A stretch of DNA of 64,000 nt from Comamonas thiooxydans (GTDB lineage: Bacteria > Pseudomonadota > Gammaproteobacteria > Burkholderiales > Burkholderiaceae_C): positions 186,001-250,000 of the forward strand of contig NZ_BBVD01000007.1 of the NCBI RefSeq assembly GCF_000964545.1. The letters run 5' to 3'. Below the pieces are notes generated by a model that worked only from the letters and a program-made list of their open reading frames with translations, made no database searches and was not told the DNA's origin. Both the position numbers and the translations under genes were made by a program. Below, one piece after another: positions 20,001-28,657 of the stretch; the first letter of the stretch is position 1; each line of letters opens with the position of its first letter.

Positions 20001-21386
20001 ATGGCCAAAGAGAAAACCACTTTCACCTGCAACGCCTGTGGCGGCACCAGCCCGCGCTGGCTGGGCAAATGCCCGGGCTGCGGCGCCTGGAACACCCTGG
20101 TCGAGACCGTGGCCGACTCCGCCTCGGGCGGCAAGAATCGCCTGAGCCAGCCCCAGGGCTATGCAGGTCTGGCCAATGCCCAGCCCGTCACTCCGCTGTC
20201 GGCCATCGAGGCCCAGGATGTGGCGCGCACCCCCAGCGGTATCGAGGAGCTGGACCGCGTGCTGGGCGGCGGCGTGGTCGAAGGCGGCGTGGTGCTGATT
20301 GGCGGAGATCCTGGAATAGGTAAGTCCACACTTCTTCTGCAGGCCATGGATGCATTGCATCGTATCGGTCTGCCCACGCTCTATGTGACGGGCGAGGAAA
20401 GCGGCGCCCAGGTGGCGCTGCGCTCGCGCCGGCTGGGGCTGGACAACAGCCAGGTCAATGTGCTGGCCGAGATCCAGCTCGAGAAAATCCTGGCCACCGT
20501 GGAGGCCACCCAGCCCGCCGTGGTGGTCATCGACTCGATCCAGACCGTGTATTCGGACCAGCTTTCCTCGGCACCGGGATCCGTGGCCCAGGTGCGCGAG
20601 TGCGCGGCCCATCTGACGCGCGCGGCCAAGACCACGGGCATCACCATCATTTTGGTGGGCCATGTGACCAAGGACGGCGCGCTGGCCGGCCCGCGCGTGC
20701 TCGAGCACATGGTAGACACGGTGCTCTATTTCGAAGGCGACACGCACAGCAACTTCCGTCTGGTGCGCGCCATCAAGAACCGCTTTGGCGCCGTCAACGA
20801 GATCGGCGTCTTCGCGATGACAGAAAAAGGCCTCAAGGGCGTGACCAACCCCAGCGCCATCTTTCTGAGCCAACACAGCGAGCCCGTGCCCGGCAGCTGC
20901 GTGCTGGTGACACTGGAGGGCACGCGCCCCATGCTGGTGGAAATCCAGGCCCTGGTGGACCAGGGCGGCCCGGCCGCGCGCCGCCTCTCCGTCGGCCTGG
21001 ACCGCGACCGGCTGGCCATGCTGCTGGCCGTGCTCAACCGCCATGCGGGCGTGGCCTGCGCCGACCAGGATGTCTTCGTCAATGCAGTGGGCGGCGTGCG
21101 CATCAATGAGCCTGCAGCCGACCTGGCGGTGATGTTAGCAATCACTTCCAGCCTGCGTGGCAAGTCACTGCCCAAGGGCTTTATCGCGTTTGGCGAGGTC
21201 GGTCTGGCCGGCGAGGTGCGCCCCGCCCCTCGGGGTCAGGAGCGACTCAAGGAGGCGGCAAAGTTGGGATTCACTATCGCCGTAGTTCCCAAGGCCAATG
21301 CCCCCAAGAAGCCCATCGCCGGCCTGACCATCCATGCCGTGGAGCGCGTTGATGAAGCCATCAACATCGTGCGCGGCATTGACTGA
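20001..21386 (+). CDS. radA: DNA repair protein RadA
   Basis: A RecA-like branch-migration helicase in recombinational repair. The 461 residues carry the four-cysteine zinc motif CNACGG...CPGCG (Cys10, 13, 24, 27), Walker A GGDPGIGKST (about 101-110), the RadA-specific KNRFG motif with GAVNEIG, and a C-terminal Lon-protease-like domain (FVNAVGGVRINEPAADLAV). The ATG at 20001 is favoured over an in-frame TTG nine bases earlier, because the conserved N-terminus begins here. Confidence 0.96.
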   Translation: MAKEKTTFTCNACGGTSPRWLGKCPGCGAWNTLVETVADSASGGKNRLSQPQGYAGLANAQPVTPLSAIEAQDVARTPSGIEELDRVLGGGVVEGGVVLIGGDPGIGKSTLLLQAMDALHRIGLPTLYVTGEESGAQVALRSRRLGLDNSQVNVLAEIQLEKILATVEATQPAVVVIDSIQTVYSDQLSSAPGSVAQVRECAAHLTRAAKTTGITIILVGHVTKDGALAGPRVLEHMVDTVLYFEGDTHSNFRLVRAIKNRFGAVNEIGVFAMTEKGLKGVTNPSAIFLSQHSEPVPGSCVLVTLEGTRPMLVEIQALVDQGGPAARRLSVGLDRDRLAMLLAVLNRHAGVACADQDVFVNAVGGVRINEPAADLAVMLAITSSLRGKSLPKGFIAFGEVGLAGEVRPAPRGQERLKEAAKLGFTIAVVPKANAPKKPIAGLTIHAVERVDEAINIVRGID

Positions 21387-21389
21387 TGT

Positions 21390-21487
21390 ATTTTGATAGC
21401 TGCTTGCGCTTATGAATCATCGACATCAGGTAGTAAATAATCTGAAATCGTTTTTCTAAATACGCATGCAGCTACTGTTTTTGAAAA
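21390..21487. repeat. Full copy of intergenic repeat family B
   Basis: Lies immediately after radA. It begins TTTTGATAGCTGCTTGCGCT and ends ATGCAGCTACTGTTTTTGAA, giving inverse ends around an AT-rich core of about 60 bases. Same size and plan as the copies at 17.0 and 55.1 kb. Confidence 0.75.
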
Positions 21488-21566
21488 CCCCTTGATCACA
21501 GCAGCCTGTACGGGCATACGCACTGTCCGCACACTCAAACCCATACCCTCGTATGACAATAAGCCC

Positions 21567-22022
21567 ATGAATTTGCGCAATATTTTGGTTCCCCTGGGCT
21601 TGATCGTGCTGGTGATCGCGGCCTACAACTCTGCGGGCTGGCCCGGCGTGGCGGCCGTTGCAGGCGGCATCATCATGTGGGTGCTGCTGCACTTCACGCG
21701 CCTGATGTCCATCATGAAGAAGGCGTCGGACCGGCCTATCGGCTATGTGGGCAGCGCCGTGATGCTCAATGCCAAGCTCAAGCCCAAGGCTCCTCTGGTC
21801 CATGTGGTGGCCATGACCCGCTCCCTGGGTCAGCGTCTGTCCGAAGAGGGCCAGAGCCCGGAAATCTACCGCTGGACTGACGGTACACAGTCCCATGTGA
21901 CCTGCGAATTTGTCGCTGGCCGTCTCATGAAGTGGGAGCTGCAGCGTCCCGAGCAAAAGGAAGACTCTGCGGCGGCTGATGCGCAAGCAACAGACCGGAC
22001 ATCTGCCCCGACCTCCCCCTAA
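21567..22022 (+). CDS. Small membrane protein of unknown function
   Basis: A 151-residue protein starting MNLRNILVPLG. Two hydrophobic helices lie at about residues 4-20 and 24-40, followed by a soluble domain with HFTRLMSIMKKASDRPIGYV and a Trp-containing C-terminal part (IYRWTDGTQSHVTCEF). Similar proteins in Comamonadaceae are often labelled glycerate kinase without support; none of the kinase motifs is present. The start is placed at the second ATG because the membrane segment begins there. It precedes ilvE by 81 bases. Confidence 0.7.
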   Translation: MNLRNILVPLGLIVLVIAAYNSAGWPGVAAVAGGIIMWVLLHFTRLMSIMKKASDRPIGYVGSAVMLNAKLKPKAPLVHVVAMTRSLGQRLSEEGQSPEIYRWTDGTQSHVTCEFVAGRLMKWELQRPEQKEDSAAADAQATDRTSAPTSP

Positions 22023-22103
22023 AATGGCAGCTTCAGGAGACAAGCGCTGCCGCCGCCCCGGCAGCAGCGCCCGCCGAACACACAACCCATAGAGGATGGT
22101 TTT

Positions 22104-23042
22104 ATGAGCCCTGTTGTTCCCTCGATGTCCGACCGCGACGGCAAGATCTGGATGGATGGTCAGCTGGTGGAGTGGCGCGATGCCAAGATCCACGTGCTGA
22201 CCCATACGCTGCACTATGGCTGCGGCGCCTTTGAAGGCGTACGCGCCTATGAAACCGCACAGGGCACGGCCATCTTCCGCCTCGAAGAGCACACCAAGCG
22301 CCTGTTCAACAGCGCCAAGATCCTGCGCATGCAGATCCCATTCAGCCAGGAGCAGGTCAACCAGGCTCAGGTCGAGGTGGTCAAGGCCAACGGCCTCAAA
22401 TCCTGCTATCTGCGCCCGCTGACCTGGATCGGCGACCGCAAGCTGGGTGTCTCGCCCAAGGGCAACACCATCCACCTGATGGTGGCGGCCTGGGCCTGGG
22501 GCGCCTATCTGGGCGAGGAAGGCATGCAGCGCGGCATCCGCACCAAGATTTCCAGCTTCACCCGCCACCATGTGAACATCACCATGAGCCAGGCGAAGGC
22601 GGTGAGCAACTACACCAACTCCATCCTGGCCAATACCGAGGCTCTGGACGACGGCTACGACGAGGCCATCCTGCTGGACGCATCGGGCTTTGTCTCCGAA
22701 GGATCGGGCGAGAACATCTTTGTGATCAAGGATGGCGTGATCTACACCCCCGACCTGTCCGCTGGCGCACTCAACGGCATCACGCGCAACACCGTGCTGC
22801 ACATCTGCAAGGACCTGGGCCTGGAAGTGGTGCAAAAGCGCATCACCCGCGATGAGCTTTACATTTCGGACGAGCTGTTCTTCACCGGCACTGCCGCAGA
22901 AGTCACGCCCATCCGCGAAGTGGACCGCGTGCAGATCGGCGAAGGCTGCCGCGGCCCGATCACCGAGAAAATCCAGGCGGCCTACTTTGACATCGTCAAC
23001 GGCCGCAATCCCAAGTACGCACACTGGCTGACCTTGGTATAA
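22104..23042 (+). CDS. ilvE: Branched-chain amino acid aminotransferase
   Basis: Transfers the amino group between glutamate and the 2-oxo acids of Val, Leu and Ile. The 312-residue fold-type IV PLP enzyme has the lysine in MSQAKAVSNYTNS (Lys165), the phosphate/PLP motif DEAILLDASGFVSEGSGENIF and the C-terminal TGTAAEVTPI. The start has AGAGGA about eight bases upstream. It is followed by a repeat and then a zinc-finger gene on the same strand. Confidence 0.94.
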   Translation: MSPVVPSMSDRDGKIWMDGQLVEWRDAKIHVLTHTLHYGCGAFEGVRAYETAQGTAIFRLEEHTKRLFNSAKILRMQIPFSQEQVNQAQVEVVKANGLKSCYLRPLTWIGDRKLGVSPKGNTIHLMVAAWAWGAYLGEEGMQRGIRTKISSFTRHHVNITMSQAKAVSNYTNSILANTEALDDGYDEAILLDASGFVSEGSGENIFVIKDGVIYTPDLSAGALNGITRNTVLHICKDLGLEVVQKRITRDELYISDELFFTGTAAEVTPIREVDRVQIGEGCRGPITEKIQAAYFDIVNGRNPKYAHWLTLV

Positions 23043-23045
23043 ATC

Positions 23046-23123
23046 ACCCCCTGGGCGGCTTTGCCGCTTCCCCCCCGGGGGACAGCACCGTCGCTGCGGG
23101 ACGGCCCTTGCTTGGTGCTTCTG
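23046..23123. repeat. Copy of intergenic repeat family A
   Basis: Reads CCCCTGGGCGGCTTTGCCGC, then TTCCCCCCCGGGGGACAGCA, then CCGTCGCTGCGGGACGGCCC and TTGCTTGGTGCTTCTG. The C- and G-tracts can pair. It is the most compact copy in the window, between ilvE and the zinc-finger gene. Confidence 0.8.
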
Positions 23124-23185
23124 ACCTCAATTGCGCCAGTATTTCCGGCCATGCTTCATTATTGAAAACACGAAAGACACGAGAA

Positions 23186-23395
23186 ATGACCACGAATGCC
23201 GTCGTCGAACTGGCCGCCAAAGACCTCAACGCACAAGGTGGCGTGTTCTGCCCCAGCCCCAAGGCCGACATGAAACTGTGGAACAGCCACCCCAAGGTCT
23301 ATCTGGACGTGGCCAAGACCGGCGACGCCAAATGCCCTTATTGCGGCACGACCTACCGCCTCAAGGCCGGTGAGGTGTTTGCTGGCGGGCATTGA
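23186..23395 (+). CDS. Zinc-finger domain-containing protein (CHCC type)
   Basis: A 69-residue protein with a putative zinc site made by a cysteine in GVFCPSP, a histidine in NSHPKVYLDV, and the CPYCGTTY pair. This resembles the zf-CHCC family, related to the NDUFS6/13-kDa accessory subunit of complex I. The bacterial function is not established. The start at 23186 is where the conserved region begins. A terminator follows 18 bases after the stop. Confidence 0.85.
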   Translation: MTTNAVVELAAKDLNAQGGVFCPSPKADMKLWNSHPKVYLDVAKTGDAKCPYCGTTYRLKAGEVFAGGH

Positions 23396-23412
23396 AGCAA
23401 CCACCGTTCATG

Positions 23413-23442
23413 AAAGAGGCTCCCGATAGGAGCCTCTTTTTT
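23413..23442 (+). terminator. Intrinsic terminator after the zinc-finger gene
   Basis: AAAGAGGCTCC (23413-23423) and GGAGCCTCTTT (23429-23439) form an 11-bp stem with a CGATA loop and a T-run. It also overlaps the stop of the convergent glycosyltransferase. Confidence 0.88.
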
Positions 23443-24406
23443 ATGCCTCGGGATTGAGAGCCCGATGCCAGGTGCTGCCTGGCACTGCCCCGCCATGGGC
23501 TTTGAACATTTCCGTGAAATGCCGCCTCTCTCCGCCTCTGAGCTTGACGATGGGAGCACTGATCTTCGGCCCCTGAACCCGACACAACTGGGGATACAGC
23601 AAATACCATTTCCAGCGCAAGGCATGGTGATAGTAATAAGCCGAGTCCTCGGCCTTGAACAATGCCATGCGTGAATACTGTCTTTGGCGCAGCACCTGCT
23701 GTGCCGTGACATGGATCAGCAGGTAATGAGGATCGCCAATGTTCTGCCGGATATCGACCCAATCGGGCTGTGCCTGGAGCCGCTGCAGATAGGCCTCGGT
23801 TCCCTCGACAATCAAGGCTTGGTGAAATTCCCGCTGCCAGGCGACGATGAAATCGGAGCCCGCCAAAGCGCCAAATGCCCAGCTTTCGATCACAGGCCTC
23901 TGCACCTGGGTGGTGAATTTCTCAAGATAGAAACCCACAAACTCAGTCCTGGAGTCGACGGCTGCCTGCATCCAGCCCAACGAGCGCGTCAGCAGGGTGC
24001 TGGCATCCAGCCAGAAGCCTCCATGCAGGGCCACGAGGTACAGGCGCAGCCAGTCAGATTGTTTGGTGGGATGCAGCTCATGGAACCGGGCAGGCAAAGC
24101 TTCTTGTGCCACGTACTGGGCCAGGTTGCCAGGATGCACAAGGCATACTTCATAATCCGGACACTGCAAACGCCAGCTCTGGATGCATTCGCGCACAAAC
24201 GAGTCGGGCTGAGCATGGTTCCAGTAGGTCCACAATTTCTTGGGAATCGCAGCGCCCGGCGACGCCGCTAATTGCGGTGCGGGAGCAGCTACCTTGCCTT
24301 CGACAATGACCGGTATTGCGTCGCAATAGCTTGCTGAGGATTTCAGCGTCCGGGGCTGAACCAGCTTCAATGCGCTTTTGAATAATTGGGCAGGAATCCG
24401 GGTCAT
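23441..24406 (-). CDS. Capsular polysaccharide synthesis-type glycosyltransferase
   Basis: A 321-residue protein with the GT32/Caps_synth pattern: IPKKLWTYWNHAQPDSF near residue 55, CPDYEVCLVHP, then the nucleotide-sugar site SDWLRLYLVALHGGFWLDAS, where the usual D-x-D reads D-A-S. It probably adds a sugar to LPS or a capsule precursor in the cytoplasm; donor and acceptor are unknown. The start is the ATG at 24406; a longer frame to 24439 adds 11 hydrophobic residues. It is divergent from a GT4 glycosyltransferase, at the left edge of the glycan region. Confidence 0.82.
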   Translation of the reverse strand: MTRIPAQLFKSALKLVQPRTLKSSASYCDAIPVIVEGKVAAPAPQLAASPGAAIPKKLWTYWNHAQPDSFVRECIQSWRLQCPDYEVCLVHPGNLAQYVAQEALPARFHELHPTKQSDWLRLYLVALHGGFWLDASTLLTRSLGWMQAAVDSRTEFVGFYLEKFTTQVQRPVIESWAFGALAGSDFIVAWQREFHQALIVEGTEAYLQRLQAQPDWVDIRQNIGDPHYLLIHVTAQQVLRQRQYSRMALFKAEDSAYYYHHALRWKWYLLYPQLCRVQGPKISAPIVKLRGGERRHFTEMFKAHGGAVPGSTWHRALNPEA

Positions 24407-24468
24407 GGTGCGGAGAACAAAAAGAAACAATAGACGCAAATGATCTGTGCAGATTGTCCATCAGAACA

Positions 24469-25602
24469 ATGAACTCACACTCTTTCCCTGAGCCAAAAAC
24501 TGACGCTACAACGCCGATCCGAATCCTGCACTTCGTGACCGGAGGGTTTTCCGGCGCCACCCAGGTCGCGGTAGACCTGAGTCTGGCCGCACTACACACG
24601 CCAGGCTATGAAGTTCTGCTGGTGCTGCGCCGCAAGCCCAGCACGGATGAGCGCAAGATCGATGCCCTGCGCCAGCAAGGCCTGCAGGTCAAGGTGGTGT
24701 CCAACTGGCTGCATGCACTCACCGTCTGGGAGTTGCGCAAAGTCATTCGAGACTTCAAGCCCGATGCGATGTTCGCCCATGGTTTCAGCGACCATATCTG
24801 GGGCAGGCGCGCTGCTGCAGCCGAGGGTGTGGCGCATATCTTTCATGTGGAGCACAACTCGCGTGAGCGCTACACGCCGCGTCGTCTGCGCCAGGCCCTG
24901 GCGCTGGAGCCGTTCACCCAGGCCCATATCGGCGTCTCTGAAGGCGTCAGAACCAGTCTGGTCGAACGAGGTTTCCCGGCCGAAAAATGCATTGCCATCT
25001 GCAACGGCATCGACCTGACACGCTTTGCTCAAGACGCCATGCCCCAGCGCTGGCAGGAACGCGAGCCGGCCATTTACATGGCGTCGCGCTTTGCGCGCCA
25101 GAAAGATCACGACACGCTGATCAGGGCTCTGGCCGCGCTCAGGCAACGCGGCCTGACGCCCACACTCTATCTGGCCGGCGCAGGCAAGAGTTCGCTCAGG
25201 GCCAGAGCCGAGCGGCTGGTGGCTGAGCTGGGACTTGAGCAGCAGGTTCGCTTCCTGGGCAATGTCTCGGACCTGCCCCAGCGACTGTCCAGAACTCAGA
25301 TCTTTGTTCTGGCTACGCACTGGGAAGGCATGCCTCTGGCGCTGGTGGAAGGCATGGCCGCAGGCTGTGCCTGTGTGGTGTCCGATGTCATCGGAGCCCG
25401 GGAAGTCGTCACCCCCGAGGTGAACGGCCTGCGGGTGCGGGAGTCAGACCCCGACTCCATGGCAGACGCTTTGCAAAGACTGCTCCAGAATCCAGCGCTG
25501 GCCCAGAGCCTGGGCGCAGCGGCGCGCGTCCACGCACTAAGCCACTACGGACGAGAACAGATGTGGTCCCACTATCAAAGACTGCTGCCGGTCAGCGCTT
25601 GA
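24469..25602 (+). CDS. Glycosyltransferase family 4 protein
   Basis: A 377-residue GT-B enzyme. The N-terminal domain begins IRILHFVTGGFSGATQV with the glycine-rich acceptor loop. The C-terminal donor domain has YMASRFARQKDHDTLI, VRFLGNVSDLP and the E-x7-E motif HWEGMPLALVEGMAAG. It likely transfers a sugar during LPS or exopolysaccharide assembly. The ATG at 24469 is used; an in-frame TTG lies 15 bases earlier and neither has a clear ribosome site. Its last 11 bases overlap the 3' end of the convergent GT25 gene. Confidence 0.85.
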   Translation: MNSHSFPEPKTDATTPIRILHFVTGGFSGATQVAVDLSLAALHTPGYEVLLVLRRKPSTDERKIDALRQQGLQVKVVSNWLHALTVWELRKVIRDFKPDAMFAHGFSDHIWGRRAAAAEGVAHIFHVEHNSRERYTPRRLRQALALEPFTQAHIGVSEGVRTSLVERGFPAEKCIAICNGIDLTRFAQDAMPQRWQEREPAIYMASRFARQKDHDTLIRALAALRQRGLTPTLYLAGAGKSSLRARAERLVAELGLEQQVRFLGNVSDLPQRLSRTQIFVLATHWEGMPLALVEGMAAGCACVVSDVIGAREVVTPEVNGLRVRESDPDSMADALQRLLQNPALAQSLGAAARVHALSHYGREQMWSHYQRLLPVSA

Positions 25603-26356
25603 GAACTGCCGTTACAAGAGGCTTTGAAGCCCGAAAGTTCCCCCAGCTCAAAGCCAGCTTCATCTTGAATTTGCGCATTTTTTGCAAATGATTCGCCGGT
25701 GCTTCTTTTTGGGCCCAGATGCTGCTGATCTCGCTGGTGTCATCCAGAGAAATGACCGAGGGGTAGACCCCGTACACACGCAGGTCGTTCTCAAACCAGA
25801 AGCGAATATCCACATCGACTGGTCTATCGAAGGGAACACGTGCCTCCAGCATCTTGCGGGCACCGGATCGACTGATGACATAACCGGCAGCAAAGCTGGG
25901 CACCCGCTGATAGGAGATCAGTTGCAAAGATCCCTGAACCAACGGACCTTGATCCGCGATCTTTTCCGGCTCGCGCCCGTAGAGCTTGATCATGTCCCAG
26001 CTGCCATCGGCGGGCAGTGCTTCAATCGCGGCCAGCGCCTGGGGCAAATCTGGCAGAAGCCGCACATCATCCTCGAAGACAACCATGGCAGGAGCGTCGC
26101 TATCCATGAGTTGCTGCCATGACCTCAGATGACTGGCGTAACAGCCCTTCTCTCCGTTGCTCAGGGGTTTGAAGTAGCGGCCATGGCTTTGCGGCGCACA
26201 GAAGTAACGTTTTTGCTCGGCCTCGGACAGATCCGCCCACCACACTGCAGGCAAGCGCGACGCTGTCAACCCCATTTGCGAGAACTGGGCTGTCATCCGC
26301 TCGCGGCGCTTTGCATCCTTGGACAGATTGATAAAGACAATGGGTAATGACGACAT
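25592..26356 (-). CDS. Glycosyltransferase family 25 (LPS biosynthesis)
   Basis: A 254-residue enzyme of the LOS/LPS glycosyltransferase family. Landmarks are VFINLSKDAKRRERM at the N-terminus, GEKGCYASHLRSWQQLM, and the acidic motif MVVFEDDVRLLPDL, followed by the family-typical PSFAAGYVISRSGARK. The start is the ATG at 26356; the longer frame upstream is not conserved-looking. It converges on the GT4 gene with an 11-base overlap of coding 3' ends and is divergent from the ligase-like gene. Confidence 0.85.
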   Translation of the reverse strand: MSSLPIVFINLSKDAKRRERMTAQFSQMGLTASRLPAVWWADLSEAEQKRYFCAPQSHGRYFKPLSNGEKGCYASHLRSWQQLMDSDAPAMVVFEDDVRLLPDLPQALAAIEALPADGSWDMIKLYGREPEKIADQGPLVQGSLQLISYQRVPSFAAGYVISRSGARKMLEARVPFDRPVDVDIRFWFENDLRVYGVYPSVISLDDTSEISSIWAQKEAPANHLQKMRKFKMKLALSWGNFRASKPLVTAVLKR

Positions 26357-26423
26357 ACACTTCTGCACCGAATACAAGACCTGCAGTGTAGGTTGAAGCC
26401 AACTGCCTCGCAGGAGAACCTGA

Positions 26424-27731
26424 TTGACAGCTATGAATGTGCCTACACAAGTCACACCTCGAACCGGCAAGCGGGCGACTGCTCTTGCGCATGCCCTGGA
26501 TGCCGCCTGCTTTGCATTCTTTGCGTTGAGTCTTTGCGTCCCCTCTGGCTACTCTTACGGATCCACAGCCCTGGCTCTTTTGACTCTCGCCGGTTGTATC
26601 GCTGCCCGCCCCCAAGGCCTTGCCAGGCGCGAGACTTTCGTGCTGGCGGGGCTTCTGCTGGTGCTGGGCCTGCTCTGGAGCCTGTCCTTCGACCACTGGT
26701 TCTCGGCTGCGGGCTGGGGTTATGGCGCGAAATACGCGCTGGCCGCTCTCTGCCTCTGGTATCTGAGCAAAACAGGTATCCGGCTCACTGCCATTGTCTG
26801 GGGCCTGGCTCTGGGGAGTGTGGGTGCTCTGGCGATTGCTGCGTATCAGGCCGACGTGCTCAAGATGCTACGTGTCTCCGGCTTTACCAATGCCATCCAG
26901 TATGGTGGCATCGCCATGTATATGGGTTTTGCCACCTTGTCCCTGGCTTTGCTGGGCCACTGGAGCAAGTCTCAAACAGCAGCTCTGGGGCTAATGGCTG
27001 CATGCGGTATTTATGCGTCCTTTCTTTCCGACTCCCGCGGCTCCTGGGTCGCGATACCGCTGCTGATCGCGGCCATCTGGCTGATGGCATGGCTCAATGG
27101 CTACAAGCGTCTGGCCAGCATGACGGCGGCAGCCATGCTGCTGCTCGGGCTGATCGTGGCAGTGCCGGCCTACCAGAAGCTGGAACAACGAAGCAGCGAA
27201 GCTGCTCGGGAAGTCTCACAGTATCTGCAAGACCCGCAGAAATATGCAGTGACCTCTGTCGGCCAGCGTCTGGAGCAATGGCGGCTTGCCATACATCTGA
27301 TCGAACAGCGCCCCTTCAGCGGCTGGGGACTGGCTGGCTACCCTGCGGCCAAGCAGCAAATGGTCGATCAAGGCCTGGCCCACCCTTCGGTCATGGAATA
27401 TGGGCATGCGCACAATGAAATCCTGGACATGTGGGTCAAGCGCGGGCTGCCGGGTCTGATCCTGCTGCTGGCGTTCTATGCCGTGCCTGCAGCCATTTTC
27501 TGGCCCACGCAGCGCCGTCTGGCGCATGCCGATGCGGCGCAGCGCTCCAAGCTGCTGGCTCTGCGCGCGGCCGCCACGCTGCTGCCGCTGGCCTACTTCG
27601 GCTTTGGCTGGACCCAGGTGTTCTTCGCGCACAACAGCGGAAACATGTTCTATATTTTCAGCCTCGCCGTGCTCTGGGGCGGTATTTGCAGAATGGAAAC
27701 CCAGTCTGCAGTCGCCAAAACTCAGTCCTGA
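26424..27731 (+). CDS. O-antigen ligase family membrane protein
   Basis: A 435-residue polytopic protein with about 11-12 hydrophobic segments and a large periplasmic loop between residues 245 and 335. The loop holds RLEQWRLAIHLIEQRPFSGWGLAGY and a conserved-looking GHAHNEILDMWVKRGLPGL, the Wzy_C/WaaL signature with its histidine. It probably ligates O-antigen or another glycan to a periplasmic acceptor, or polymerises it. The TTG at 26424 is taken as the start because AGGAG sits seven bases before it; the ATG at 26433 would be 16 bases from that site. The 3' end overlaps the convergent flippase-like gene by 10 bases. Confidence 0.85.
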   Translation: MTAMNVPTQVTPRTGKRATALAHALDAACFAFFALSLCVPSGYSYGSTALALLTLAGCIAARPQGLARRETFVLAGLLLVLGLLWSLSFDHWFSAAGWGYGAKYALAALCLWYLSKTGIRLTAIVWGLALGSVGALAIAAYQADVLKMLRVSGFTNAIQYGGIAMYMGFATLSLALLGHWSKSQTAALGLMAACGIYASFLSDSRGSWVAIPLLIAAIWLMAWLNGYKRLASMTAAAMLLLGLIVAVPAYQKLEQRSSEAAREVSQYLQDPQKYAVTSVGQRLEQWRLAIHLIEQRPFSGWGLAGYPAAKQQMVDQGLAHPSVMEYGHAHNEILDMWVKRGLPGLILLLAFYAVPAAIFWPTQRRLAHADAAQRSKLLALRAAATLLPLAYFGFGWTQVFFAHNSGNMFYIFSLAVLWGGICRMETQSAVAKTQS

Positions 27732-28657
27732 GACCTGCCCGGCAAACCCAGGGCCAGAGCTCCCAGAGCCCCCTGGCCCAGGGCAAAGACACCATACAAG
27801 AGCCCAACCCCAACCGCTAGTACCGCAGGGACTCCGAAGGGCGCCAGGGCTGCCACTGCAGCAGCTTCACGGGTGCCCCAGCCGCCCACACTGACAGGCA
27901 GTGCAGCCATCAAAAACACGGGGGCAATGACAAATGCCCATACAGCCAGCGGCAAATGCAGGCCCAGAGCCATGGCGCCACAGGCCAGCGCACCAGCAGA
28001 CAGCAATTGCACCAATGCCGAAGATGCGGCTTGCACCCACAGTTGCAGCAGGAAGTTCGGGCTACTTGCCGCCAAGCGCACAGGCTCCATCCATGCACCA
28101 GGCAACTTGAGCCAGTTGCTGCGCAGGCCCTGCAGAACAGCCCAAGGCAGCAGCAACCACAGCATGATGACGACAAGCAGCAGAGCGATGAAAACCGTGG
28201 TGTTCATGTGTATCCAGGGGGCCAGTGTGGAAGCACAGGCCACCGCCCCCAGGCCACCGATCGCGCACAACATCCACAAACCGCTGACGCGATCCAGAAT
28301 CACCGAAAGATTGCTTGCCGCCTTGGCCTGCCCGGTCTTCTGCAGCGCAATCGCACGATAGACATCACCGCCCACAACAGCGCCAGGCAGCAACACATTC
28401 AGGCCAATGGCCTGAAAGTACCAGCGTATGCCAGAGGCCAGCGACATCTTGGCCCCGAGCCACCGCGCCATGGCACGCCAGCGCCATGCCGACACCGCGT
28501 TCGAGGCAATGGAAATCCCCAAGCCCCCCAGCAACCACCAGGGGCTGGCCTGCTGCAGCCGGCCCCACAGTTGCACAGGGTTGGCGAGATAGACAACGGC
28601 TGCCAGCAAAGCGATGCCCATCAGGGCTCGGACAACCGCCTTACGCGCCTTGCTCAC
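27722..28657 (-). CDS. Flippase-like membrane protein (LPG synthase TM domain)
   Basis: A 311-residue protein with about eight hydrophobic segments and the UPF0104/LPG_synthase_TM features: the N-terminal SPWWLLGGLGISIASNAVSA part, QAIGLNVLLPGAVVGGDVYRAIAL, and ALPVSVGGWGTREAAAVAAL. The family includes the lipid-flipping half of MprF. A GTG start overlaps the stop of the upstream GT2 gene (GTGA), so translation is coupled. The tight link to a polyprenyl-phosphate glycosyltransferase suggests that it moves a lipid-linked sugar across the inner membrane. That role is inference. Confidence 0.82.
   Translation of the reverse strand: MSKARKAVVRALMGIALLAAVVYLANPVQLWGRLQQASPWWLLGGLGISIASNAVSAWRWRAMARWLGAKMSLASGIRWYFQAIGLNVLLPGAVVGGDVYRAIALQKTGQAKAASNLSVILDRVSGLWMLCAIGGLGAVACASTLAPWIHMNTTVFIALLLVVIMLWLLLPWAVLQGLRSNWLKLPGAWMEPVRLAASSPNFLLQLWVQAASSALVQLLSAGALACGAMALGLHLPLAVWAFVIAPVFLMAALPVSVGGWGTREAAAVAALAPFGVPAVLAVGVGLLYGVFALGQGALGALALGLPGRSQD

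Noticed and set aside
21567..22022. Glycerate kinase annotation
   Set aside because: The protein is 151 residues with two membrane helices and no kinase motif.
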